From Bacteroidales bacterium (GTDB lineage: Bacteria > Bacteroidota > Bacteroidia > Bacteroidales > UBA12481), in the NCBI GenBank assembly GCA_021160155.1, contig JAGHDB010000206.1, forward strand, positions 1 to 7,313: a stretch of DNA of 7,313 nucleotides, written 5' to 3'. Positions 1 through 6,383 of the stretch are shown here, in pieces. Every line of letters begins with the position of its first letter. The first letter of the stretch is position 1. A model generated the notes under the pieces. The model was given only the letters and a program-made list of their open reading frames with translations. It did no database searches and was not told the origin of the DNA. The translations under genes and the position numbers were made by a program.

Positions 1-1436
1 ATCTCTTCGCGAAAGGTAAAATCTAATTCGGCCCGGATCATTTTTACGGCAGGATCCCGGTCGTCAAACTGCTCCATTTTATCCAGAATCTTATCTGATG
101 CTTTTCCGTAATTCAGGATAAGGTACTTTGCTTCAGATGCCGGTAATTTATTACGAGCCAATTTTTTTGTCATTTCAGCCAGATAGATTTCGATCTCTTT
201 CTCATCTACCAAAGGCGGTTGGGTCAATCTGATCTCTTTGGTCCGGCACTTCTTTACCGTACGATTTTTTGAATTCCCCAATCCTTTAATCACTCTGTCA
301 ACAATCTTTTTTGCCATCACCCGGTATCCGGTTAATTTTCCACCGGCGATAGAGATCAATCCGTCAGGGGCCATGAAAATTTCATCCTTCCGTGATATTT
401 CCGAAGCTGCCTTACCCTCCTGGTGTATTAAAGGCCGCAATCCGGCCCAGCTTGATTCAATATCCTGCAGCCTGATCTCAGCAGACGGGAAAAAATTGTT
501 TACTGCATGTATCAGGTATTCTGCATCTTCACGCGTAGTGACCACATGATCTTTGTCCCCCTGATAAACCGTATCGGTAGTTCCGAAATAGGCTTTATTC
601 CCACGGGGAATAATAAAGATCAATCTCCCGTCAGGAGCATCGAAATAGACAGACTGGCTGACCGGTAACTTGTTATAATCAACTACAAGATGTACCCCTT
701 TAGTCAGGTATAATTGTTTTTTAGTTAATGAGCCGTTTAATTCTCTGATCTCATCCACCCAGGGACCTGAAGCATTGACCACACGTGCAGCCTTGATCTC
801 CAGAGAATCTCCGGTAATTTCATCACGACAAAAAGCCCCCGATATTTGATCACCTGAATGTATAAACCGTTGCATTTTGCAGTAATTCAGGCAAACAGCT
901 CCAAATCGGACAGCAGTTTTGATCAATTCAATGGTCAGCCTTGCATCATCCGTACGATATTCAAAATAAAGCACACCTCCCCTGAGTTTTATCGGATCAA
1001 GCATGGGCTCAATCTCCATGGCTTTTTTACGATCCAGGATGCGTCGTCTTTCTGAAGAATGAACTCCTGCCAGAAAATCATAAAGAGTTACTCCCAGTGC
1101 TGAAGAAAAACGTCCGTAAGTACCCCCCCTCATAATGGGCAGCAACATGGTTTCACGAACCACCAGATGAGGGATCAACCGGTGTACCACGGCTCTTTCA
1201 CGACCCGTTTCATGCACCAATCCAAACTCCAGTTGCTTGAGATAACGCAATCCTCCATGAATCAGCTTGGTTGACCGGCTGCTGGTGCCCGAAGCAAAAT
1301 CCCCTTTTTCCACCAATGCAGTCCGTAATCCTCTGGAAGCTGCATCCAAAGCTATCCCGGCACCGGTTGCCCCGCCTCCAATTACCAACAAATCAAAGGA
1401 TTCACGTGTCAATTTTTTGATTATTTCAGGTCTCAT
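1..1436 (-). CDS. glpD: Aerobic-type glycerol-3-phosphate dehydrogenase, FAD-dependent (3' end beyond window)
   Basis: Oxidises sn-glycerol-3-phosphate to dihydroxyacetone phosphate at the inner membrane and passes electrons through FAD to quinone. I translated 478 codons without a stop; the C-terminus lies beyond the left edge (family proteins are usually over 500 residues). Seen in sequence: Rossmann FAD site VIGGGATGAGIALDAASRG at residues 18-36, family signature GTSSRSTKLIHGGLRYL at 50-66, NASGPWVD at 221-228, FIIPRGN at 274-280, AGLRPL at 331-336 and AGGKLTGYR at 364-372, where the Arg and Lys residues match substrate-contacting residues of the E. coli enzyme. The C-terminal helical domain begins near 400 and is incomplete. 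The ATG at 1434-1436 is the only possible start: an in-frame TAA sits four codons upstream (1446-1448) with no start codon between. The gene is third in glpF-glpK-glpD, 140 bp after glpK, and directly follows a repeat array. No Shine-Dalgarno sequence is present. Confidence 0.96.
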   Translation of the reverse strand, partial: MRPEIIKKLTRESFDLLVIGGGATGAGIALDAASRGLRTALVEKGDFASGTSSRSTKLIHGGLRYLKQLEFGLVHETGRERAVVHRLIPHLVVRETMLLPIMRGGTYGRFSSALGVTLYDFLAGVHSSERRRILDRKKAMEIEPMLDPIKLRGGVLYFEYRTDDARLTIELIKTAVRFGAVCLNYCKMQRFIHSGDQISGAFCRDEITGDSLEIKAARVVNASGPWVDEIRELNGSLTKKQLYLTKGVHLVVDYNKLPVSQSVYFDAPDGRLIFIIPRGNKAYFGTTDTVYQGDKDHVVTTREDAEYLIHAVNNFFPSAEIRLQDIESSWAGLRPLIHQEGKAASEISRKDEIFMAPDGLISIAGGKLTGYRVMAKKIVDRVIKGLGNSKNRTVKKCRTKEIRLTQPPLVDEKEIEIYLAEMTKKLARNKLPASEAKYLILNYGKASDKILDKMEQFDDRDPAVKMIRAELDFTFREE

Positions 1437-1441
1437 GGGGA

Positions 1442-1506
1442 AGGTTTAGGAGAGGTTGAGGAGGTTGAGGAGGTTTAGGAGGTTGAGGAGGTTTAGGAGG
1501 TTGAGA
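1442..1506. repeat. Tandem 9-bp repeat array, seven units, in the glpK-glpD gap
   Basis: Seven units of AGGTTKAGG (plus strand; K is G or T) begin at 1442, 1453, 1462, 1471, 1480, 1489 and 1498. A 2-bp AG insertion separates units 1 and 2, and the last unit ends in A instead of G. Units 3-7 alternate AGGTTGAGG and AGGTTTAGG, giving an 18-bp higher-order period. The array ends only 5 bp from the glpD start codon, so in the glpK-glpD transcript it forms the leader just before glpD, reading as repeats of CCUCAACCU/CCUAAACCU with almost no G. Tandem arrays like this are prone to change in copy number. Confidence 0.93.
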
Positions 1507-1576
1507 GGGATTAATTGTCAGGAGTATAAGCCTGTAGCCTGAATAGCCGGCAGCCCTGTTCCTGCTGATAACTTTT
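1507..1576. other. Remainder of the glpK-glpD gap, no clear signal
   Basis: This 70-bp stretch follows the glpK stop codon. It holds four AGCC words starting at 1529, 1536, 1545 and 1552 as a loose direct repeat, and a 6-bp palindrome GCCGGC at 1546-1551. I see no hairpin followed by a T-run on the minus strand, and no good -7 element for glpD, so read-through from glpK is the simplest assumption. Confidence 0.5.
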
Positions 1577-3094
1577 TTATTCATCCTGCGTTTTCCATTT
1601 CATTGTTCGCTTAACTGCTTCTTTCCATTTCTGGTATCGTGCCTCGCGCAGATATTGATCCATTTGAGGCCGAAAAACCCGTTCGATCTCCTGCGCTGAT
1701 TTCAACTCATCATAGGTCCACCACCCCAGATACAGTCCTGCCAAATAAGCTGCTCCAAGGGCTGTAGTTTCCACCACACGTGGCCGAATAACGGGAACAT
1801 CCAGGATATCCGACTGAAACTGCATCAGGTAGTCATTCACCACTGCACCGCCATCCACTTTTAACTGTTGTAAATCCAATCCTGAATCCTGCTGCATGGC
1901 TTCAAGCACATCGCGGGTCTGGAATGCCAGTGACTCCAGTGTAGCCTTGACCAAATGCGGAATCCCCGTATCACGTGTCAGTCCGAATACCGCTCCGCGT
2001 GCATACATATCCCAATAGGGCGCGCCCAATCCCACAAATGCCGGCACCATATAAACCTCATCAGAACCGGATGCCTGACGGGCCAGGGCATCGGTTTCAC
2101 CGGAAGATGAGATAATTTTCAGGCCGTCCCTTAACCACTGAACAGCTGCACCCGCGATAAAAACACTGCCTTCAAGTGCATAACAGGCTTCGTGTACATC
2201 GCTGCATGCCAACGTAGTAATCAATCCGCTTTTTGATTCGATCTTATTGTTGCCGGTATTCATCAGCATAAAACATCCGGTACCATAAGTATTTTTTGCC
2301 ATACCGGTGTCAAAACAGGCCTGTCCGAATAAGGCCGACTGCTGATCACCCGCTACGCCACAGATCGGAATCGCACCGGCGGGAGAATCAAAATAACCAA
2401 ACAGGGCCGATGACGGATACACTTCAGGCAGCATACCGCGCGGGATATCCAATGCAGACAACAAATGTTCATCCCATTCCAATTTTTCAATATCGAACAA
2501 CATAGTCCGGCTGGCATTGGTATAATCAGTCGCATGAACTTTACCAGCCGTTAATTTCCAGATCAGCCAGCTATCCATTGTGCCAAACAACAAACTTTGG
2601 CCCCTATCCTTTAGCTTTTGGCCTTTATCCTTTAACCTTTGGCCTTGTAACGTATCCAGTATCCACTTGATTTTAGTGGCTGAAAAATAGGAGTCAATTA
2701 CCAGTCCGGTATGTCTCTTCACATACTCCTCCATTCCGCTGATCCCTTTTAACTCTTCGCAAAACGGTGCCGTACGTTTATCCTGCCATACGATGGCATG
2801 ATGAACCGGGATCCCCGTTTCCTTATCCCAGACTACCGTGGTTTCACGTTGATTGGTAATACCGATTCCGGCTATGTCAGACCATTCGGCCCCGGTTTGT
2901 TTCATAACCTCAGCAATCGTATTCCATTGTGCACTCCATATCTCTTCAGGATCATGCTCCACCCAGCCGGGCCGTGGGTAAATCTGGGTAAATTCCTGTT
3001 GAGCAATTCCACGGATAATTCCTATATGGTCAATCAACAGCGAACGTGAACTGGTCGTGCCCTGATCCAGTGCCAGAATATATTTTTTACTCAT
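1577..3094 (-). CDS. glpK: Glycerol kinase
   Basis: Cytoplasmic FGGY-family kinase: ATP + glycerol to sn-glycerol-3-phosphate, which traps glycerol inside the cell. The 505-residue length matches the family (about 500). Seen: phosphate-binding DQGTTSSR at 10-17; glycerol-contact residues R83-E84 in NQRETT, W103 in IVWQDKRT, Y136, and catalytic base D250 in [13 protein letters not shown]; second-domain ATP-site motifs [12 protein letters not shown] at 266-277 and VDGGAVVN at 413-420; conserved GLGAPYWD at 355-362. Two oddities. First, residues 151-166 contain a repeated heptapeptide ([14 protein letters not shown]) that makes this loop seven residues longer than in E. coli GlpK, encoded by a 21-bp DNA repeat. 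Second, the segment matching the E. coli fructose-1,6-bisphosphate loop is shortened, and the position of its Arg236 is A241 here. The start overlaps the glpF stop by 8 bp, which suggests translational coupling. Confidence 0.98.
   Translation of the reverse strand: MSKKYILALDQGTTSSRSLLIDHIGIIRGIAQQEFTQIYPRPGWVEHDPEEIWSAQWNTIAEVMKQTGAEWSDIAGIGITNQRETTVVWDKETGIPVHHAIVWQDKRTAPFCEELKGISGMEEYVKRHTGLVIDSYFSATKIKWILDTLQGQRLKDKGQKLKDRGQSLLFGTMDSWLIWKLTAGKVHATDYTNASRTMLFDIEKLEWDEHLLSALDIPRGMLPEVYPSSALFGYFDSPAGAIPICGVAGDQQSALFGQACFDTGMAKNTYGTGCFMLMNTGNNKIESKSGLITTLACSDVHEACYALEGSVFIAGAAVQWLRDGLKIISSSGETDALARQASGSDEVYMVPAFVGLGAPYWDMYARGAVFGLTRDTGIPHLVKATLESLAFQTRDVLEAMQQDSGLDLQQLKVDGGAVVNDYLMQFQSDILDVPVIRPRVVETTALGAAYLAGLYLGWWTYDELKSAQEIERVFRPQMDQYLREARYQKWKEAVKRTMKWKTQDE
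2596..2646. repeat. In-frame 21-bp direct repeat inside glpK
   Basis: Two full 21-bp units lie at 2596-2616 and 2617-2637; I count 17 of 21 identical positions. A partial third copy, beginning TTTGGCCTT, starts at 2638. Each unit begins TTTGGCC and contains TATCCTTTA. On the coding strand the units encode GQKLKDR and GQRLKDK. Because 21 is a multiple of three, the reading frame is kept. The repeat sits between conserved blocks KWILD and LLFGT of glycerol kinase. Confidence 0.9.
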
Positions 3095-3893
3095 TTTCTT
3101 TATCGGTTTTTAATTGATTAACAACAGCCAGCAACACGATTGCAAGCACCAGGGCCATAACCGGCCAAAACCATACAGTCGGGGGTGCACCCTTTAATAA
3201 ATTATACACCAATGCTCCTGAAATACCTCCAATAGCCGGACCAATAACCGGTATCCAGCTGTAACTCCAATCCGATTTCCCTTTACCGGCAACAGGCAAT
3301 AAAAAATGGGCGATACGGGGACCCAGATCCCGCGCCGGATTAATGGCATAGCCGGTGGTCCCGCCCATGGATACACCTATAGCCACAATCAAAAAACCTA
3401 CGATCAACGGGTTGAGACCCTCTGTAAACTGATTGGCTCCGAGAAACAGAATCCCCTGTACCAATACAAATGTACCAATGATCTCACTCAGCAGATTGGC
3501 CCAGGTTTTTCGTATAGCCGGACCGGTACAGAATACGGCCAGCTTCAACGCAGGATCGGGAGTCATTTTCCAGTGAGGCAGATAATGTAGCCAAACAGCC
3601 ACTCCACCAATGAAACCACCAAACAACTGACCTGCAATATAAACAGGTACCTGCGACCAGGGAAATGCTCCCTGTGCCGCCAATGCCAGGGTAACTGCCG
3701 GATTGATATGAGCACCACTTATCTGACCCACCCCATATATGGCCAGGGCTACCCCGAGTCCCCATCCCACGGTAATGACAATCCATCCGGAATTTTCAGA
3801 TTTCGACCGTTTTAATAATACCCCGGCAACCACTCCGTCACCAAATAAAACCAGAATGGCAGTACCGACCATCTCAGCAAGAAAATTGGACAT
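3087..3893 (-). CDS. glpF: Aquaglyceroporin (glycerol facilitator), MIP family
   Basis: Inner-membrane channel for passive entry of glycerol. The 268-residue protein has both half-helix motifs: [12 protein letters not shown] (NPA at 64-66) and [13 protein letters not shown] (NPA at 185-187). The Asp after the second NPAR (NPARD, D189) is the usual mark of glycerol channels rather than water-only channels. By comparison with E. coli GlpF, the selectivity filter would be W44, G173, Y182 and R188; E. coli has Phe at the third position. Membrane segments fall near 5-27, 36-56, 82-103, 133-153, 162-180 and 211-233. A further hydrophobic stretch at 240-260 looks like an extra C-terminal helix. The start ATG is at 3891-3893, and the stop lies in an ATGAGTAA overlap with glpK. 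This is the first gene of glpF-glpK-glpD. Confidence 0.95.
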   Translation of the reverse strand: MSNFLAEMVGTAILVLFGDGVVAGVLLKRSKSENSGWIVITVGWGLGVALAIYGVGQISGAHINPAVTLALAAQGAFPWSQVPVYIAGQLFGGFIGGVAVWLHYLPHWKMTPDPALKLAVFCTGPAIRKTWANLLSEIIGTFVLVQGILFLGANQFTEGLNPLIVGFLIVAIGVSMGGTTGYAINPARDLGPRIAHFLLPVAGKGKSDWSYSWIPVIGPAIGGISGALVYNLLKGAPPTVWFWPVMALVLAIVLLAVVNQLKTDKENE

Positions 3894-3919
3894 ATTCTTA
3901 TAATTAAGGATTTGAAAGG

Positions 3920-3927
3920 GAAAGATA
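3920..3927 (-). promoter_or_regulatory. Possible -7 element for the glpF-glpK-glpD operon
   Basis: On the minus strand the sequence reads TATCTTTC, one mismatch from the Bacteroidetes -7 consensus TAnnTTTG, and ends 26 bp before the glpF start codon. About 20 bp further upstream there is only a T-run (GTTTTTC), not a clean TTTG -33 box. Weak support. Confidence 0.3.
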
Positions 3928-3963
3928 ACAAAAAGAGATTACCCGAAAAACCTAAAAAATCTC

Positions 3964-3971
3964 TAATTTCG
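3964..3971 (+). promoter_or_regulatory. Possible -7 element for the sulfatase-DUF1080 pair
   Basis: TAATTTCG differs from TAnnTTTG at one fixed position and lies 36 bp before the sulfatase ATG. No TTG-type -33 box is visible at the expected distance. If it is real, the CGTAA repeats that follow would cover the transcription start and leader. Confidence 0.25.
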
Positions 3972-3999
3972 TAATCATTCGTAACCTGACGTAACCTTT
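3970..3999 (+). repeat. Three CGTAA direct repeats at 10-bp spacing in the divergent promoter region
   Basis: CGTAATCATT, CGTAACCTGA and CGTAACCTTT follow each other without a gap. The word CGTAAYC begins at 3970, 3980 and 3990, exactly one DNA helical turn apart, and the array ends 8 bp before the sulfatase ATG. Such phasing suits a regulator binding one DNA face, but a short chance or slippage repeat is also possible. No regulator gene is present in the window. Confidence 0.7.
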
Positions 4000-4007
4000 T
4001 CTCCATT

Positions 4008-5534
4008 ATGAATAAACAACTTCTTTCAGCCGGAATCCTGACTCTGGCCCTGGTCCCATCCTGTAGTCAAAAAACAAAACAGAAGCATCCCAACCTCCTG
4101 TTGGTTTTTCCGGATCAGATGCGCGTACAAACCCTTGGTTTTCTAGGCCAGGAACCTGCCATTACACCTAATTTAGACCGGTTTGCCCGCCAGGGTCTCT
4201 TTTTCTCCAATGCAGCCTCAAACACACCGGTCTGCAGTCCCTATCGCGGCATGCTAATGACCGGAATGTATTCTATATCAAATGGCGTGGTCAACAATAC
4301 GACTTCAAGAGCCGGAGAATTCAGTATCCAACTCAGAGAAAGTGACCGGACCTGGTCGGATGTGTTGCACGATCAAGGTTATAGTTTGGGATATATCGGC
4401 AAATGGCATCTTGAATATCCTCATAAGCCCTACATTGATTGCTCCAATAACCGGGGGAAAATAAAATGGAATGAATGGTGCCCGCCTGAACGCCGCCATG
4501 GCTTTGATTTCTGGTATTCATACAATACGTACGATCATCATCTTCACCCTATGTATTGGAGCACAAATGCTGCCCGGGATGAATTTCATTATGTAAATCA
4601 ATGGGGACCGGAACATGAAGCGGATATGGCGATAAAATATCTGAAAAATGAAGACGGATCTTACCGTACCCCCGGAAAACCTTTTGCACTGGTAGTCTCT
4701 ATGAACCCGCCACATATGCCTTATAACCAGGTTCCTAAACGTTATGTCAGGATGTATGACAATAAAGAAGAAGCCATACAGAAATTATTTGACGATCCAC
4801 GTGTTCCTGATACTACCGACCGGTGGGGAAAATATTACCGGAAAAATATCAAAAATCAACTGGCAATGGTCACCGGCGTGGATGAACAGTTCGGCCGGAT
4901 TTTATCTGCCCTTGAAGAAATCGGCCTCGAGAAAAATACTATCGTAGTATTTACTTCAGATCATGGGGATTGCCTCGGAAAACACGGCATGATCTCCAAA
5001 TCAAATCCCTACGAAGAATCCATGCGCATCCCCCTGATCATCCGCTGGCCGGATAAAATCAAACCGGGGACCAATGATTTGTTAATTTCTGTTCCGGATT
5101 ATTATCCCACACTGCTTGACCTGATGGGCTTCAGAAACCAAATCCCTCCCCAGGTCGAAGGAGTTTCCTATGCAAATATCTGCCGGGGCAGAAAAATGCC
5201 TCCGCATCAGCAACGTCCTACATCACAATTGTATTTCATGTTGAAAGGACAAATATCAGGCAAACTCCCGGGAGATTATTTTGATCACCAGAATTACGGA
5301 GAAAGAGGCGTCAGAACCAACCGCTATACGATGGACGTAATAAAGATTTTTCCCGATTCTTCAGTAACCTATCTGTGGGACCGGCAGAACGATCCGATGG
5401 AACTGCACAATATCGCACCTGAACATCCTGAATTGGTGCGGGAATTATTTGATAAAGAGCTGAAATACTGGCTGCAGAAAACCCAAGATCCCTGGCTTAA
5501 AACAACCGTAAAAAATTTTCCTCCTGCAAAATAG
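4008..5534 (+). CDS. Type I (formylglycine-dependent) sulfatase, lipoprotein
   Basis: Predicted sulfate-ester hydrolase of the alkaline-phosphatase/arylsulfatase superfamily, 508 residues. The N-terminus is a lipoprotein signal with lipobox VPSC and lipidated C19. The following SQKTKQK is basic and lacks the acidic surface-export signal of many Bacteroidetes lipoproteins, so a periplasm-facing location is likely. Catalytic signature CSPYR with MTG at 84-86 marks C76 as the residue converted to formylglycine, with R80 beside it. Metal ligands are probably D36-Q37 in VFPDQMR and D318-H319 in FTSDHGD. Other expected active-site residues: K132 and H134 in GKWH, H236 in NPPHMP, K331 in SKSNPYEESMRIP. 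The C-terminal subdomain includes LWDRQNDPMELHNIA at 456-470. Activation needs a maturase (anSME or FGE), not seen here. The substrate cannot be told from the sequence; glycan sulfate is likely. The gene is divergent from glpF and followed after 27 bp by the DUF1080 gene. Confidence 0.93.
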   Translation: MNKQLLSAGILTLALVPSCSQKTKQKHPNLLLVFPDQMRVQTLGFLGQEPAITPNLDRFARQGLFFSNAASNTPVCSPYRGMLMTGMYSISNGVVNNTTSRAGEFSIQLRESDRTWSDVLHDQGYSLGYIGKWHLEYPHKPYIDCSNNRGKIKWNEWCPPERRHGFDFWYSYNTYDHHLHPMYWSTNAARDEFHYVNQWGPEHEADMAIKYLKNEDGSYRTPGKPFALVVSMNPPHMPYNQVPKRYVRMYDNKEEAIQKLFDDPRVPDTTDRWGKYYRKNIKNQLAMVTGVDEQFGRILSALEEIGLEKNTIVVFTSDHGDCLGKHGMISKSNPYEESMRIPLIIRWPDKIKPGTNDLLISVPDYYPTLLDLMGFRNQIPPQVEGVSYANICRGRKMPPHQQRPTSQLYFMLKGQISGKLPGDYFDHQNYGERGVRTNRYTMDVIKIFPDSSVTYLWDRQNDPMELHNIAPEHPELVRELFDKELKYWLQKTQDPWLKTTVKNFPPAK

Positions 5535-5561
5535 TCTGCCATATTGATCAACCTTTTTACC

Positions 5562-6347
5562 ATGAATCTCCGAAAAAAAATAATGTATTTGTCTCTTCTT
5601 GTTCTGGTAACCGCATGTACACAGAAACCCAAAGAAAACTGGATCCGGCTTTTTAACGGAGTGAACCTTGACGGCTGGATTCCCAAGTTTTCAGGATATC
5701 CTTTGGGTGAAAACTATAATGAAACATTCAGAGTTGAAGACAGTCTGTTAACCGTTGACTACAGCCGGTATGATACATTCCGGGGGGAATTCGGCCACCT
5801 TTTCTACCGGAAAAAATTCTCGCATTACAAACTTCGTGTCGTCTATCGTTTTACCGGGCAACAGGTACCGGGCGGTCCGGACTGGGCATTTAAAAACAAC
5901 GGCGTAATGCTGCATTGCCAATCACCTGAAAGCATGGAACTTGATCAGAATTTTCCGGTTTCAATTGAAGCTCAGTTACTGGGTGGTGACGGTACCCACA
6001 ACCGGCCAACTGCCAACCTTTGTACACCCGGCACCCATGTGTACATCAATGGTGAATTATATACGAAACACTGCCTGAACTCTTCGTCACCTACATTTTA
6101 CGGAACCGAATGGGTAACCGTTGAAATCGAAGTGCAGGGCGACAGCATTTTTCATCACCTGGTAAATGGAGACACGGTGCTGACTTACACACATCCGATT
6201 ATAGGCGGCAATTTCGTTCCGGATAATTTTGCATTGCCCGAAGGCACCCCGCTTAAAGAGGGATACATCGCCCTGCAGGCCGAAAGCCATCCAACCCAAT
6301 TTAAAAAAGTGGAATTACTGGATCTGGATAAAAATGAATCTCGCTGA
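5562..6347 (+). CDS. DUF1080 (3-keto-disaccharide hydrolase-like) lipoprotein
   Basis: Envelope lipoprotein of the DUF1080 family (concanavalin-A-like fold), some members of which act on 3-keto-glycosides. It has 261 residues. The ATG at 5562 gives a classic lipoprotein signal: basic MNLRKK, a hydrophobic stretch, lipobox VTAC and lipidated C19. An in-frame TTG at 5544 would add only six residues and is less likely. Family motifs: IRLFNGVNLDGWIPK at 28-42, FRVEDSLLTV at 56-65, NNGVMLHCQSPE at 112-123, VSIEAQLLGGDG at 133-144, and the C-terminal EGYIALQAESHPTQFKKVEL at 233-252. The 27-bp gap to the sulfatase and shared strand suggest co-transcription, so the pair may act in sequence on one sulfated glycoside. 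No 3-dehydrogenase of the Gfo/Idh/MocA type, the usual partner for making 3-keto sugars, is in the window. Family assignment is firm; activity is inferred. Confidence 0.9.
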   Translation: MNLRKKIMYLSLLVLVTACTQKPKENWIRLFNGVNLDGWIPKFSGYPLGENYNETFRVEDSLLTVDYSRYDTFRGEFGHLFYRKKFSHYKLRVVYRFTGQQVPGGPDWAFKNNGVMLHCQSPESMELDQNFPVSIEAQLLGGDGTHNRPTANLCTPGTHVYINGELYTKHCLNSSSPTFYGTEWVTVEIEVQGDSIFHHLVNGDTVLTYTHPIIGGNFVPDNFALPEGTPLKEGYIALQAESHPTQFKKVELLDLDKNESR

Positions 6348-6352
6348 TTTTC

Positions 6353-6360
6353 TATCTTTG
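6353..6360 (+). promoter_or_regulatory. Bacteroidetes-type -7 element before the fusion gene
   Basis: TATCTTTG matches TAnnTTTG exactly and lies 23 bp before the ATG at 6384, in the 36-bp gap after the DUF1080 stop. A -33 TTG box is not evident about 20 bp upstream, a position inside the DUF1080 coding end. It suggests that the fusion gene can be transcribed independently of the sulfatase pair. Confidence 0.4.
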
Positions 6361-6383
6361 AGCTTCATCAATACCACTATTTC

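Noticed and set aside
238..1449. Open plus-strand frames at 238-549, 858-1055 and 1267-1449.
   Set aside because: They lie wholly or almost wholly inside the conserved minus-strand glpD coding sequence, and their translations show no recognisable motif.
1459..1500. Repeated AGGAGG on the plus strand, looking like strong ribosome binding sites.
   Set aside because: No plus-strand gene follows; the next plus-strand start of any real gene is at 4008. The words are a by-product of the 9-bp tandem array.
1442..1506. The 9-bp array as a CRISPR or an origin iteron set.
   Set aside because: The units are contiguous with no spacers, and nothing nearby resembles cas or replication initiator genes.
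1529..1556. Four spaced AGCC words and the GCCGGC palindrome after glpK, considered as a terminator or operator.
   Set aside because: The words are direct rather than inverted repeats, with no stem and T-run; the spacing is irregular (7, 9, 7).
3087..3094. The glpF-glpK overlap as a possible frameshift or fusion.
   Set aside because: Both proteins have complete, family-typical ends; an 8-bp overlap is normal translational coupling in an operon.
5544..5561. TTG at 5544 as the start of the DUF1080 protein.
   Set aside because: The ATG at 5562 gives a standard lipoprotein signal peptide without the extra MINLFT; the longer form has no support.
5369..5686. Minus-strand frame spanning the sulfatase-DUF1080 junction.
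   Set aside because: It overlaps two well-supported plus-strand genes and its translation has no recognisable domain.
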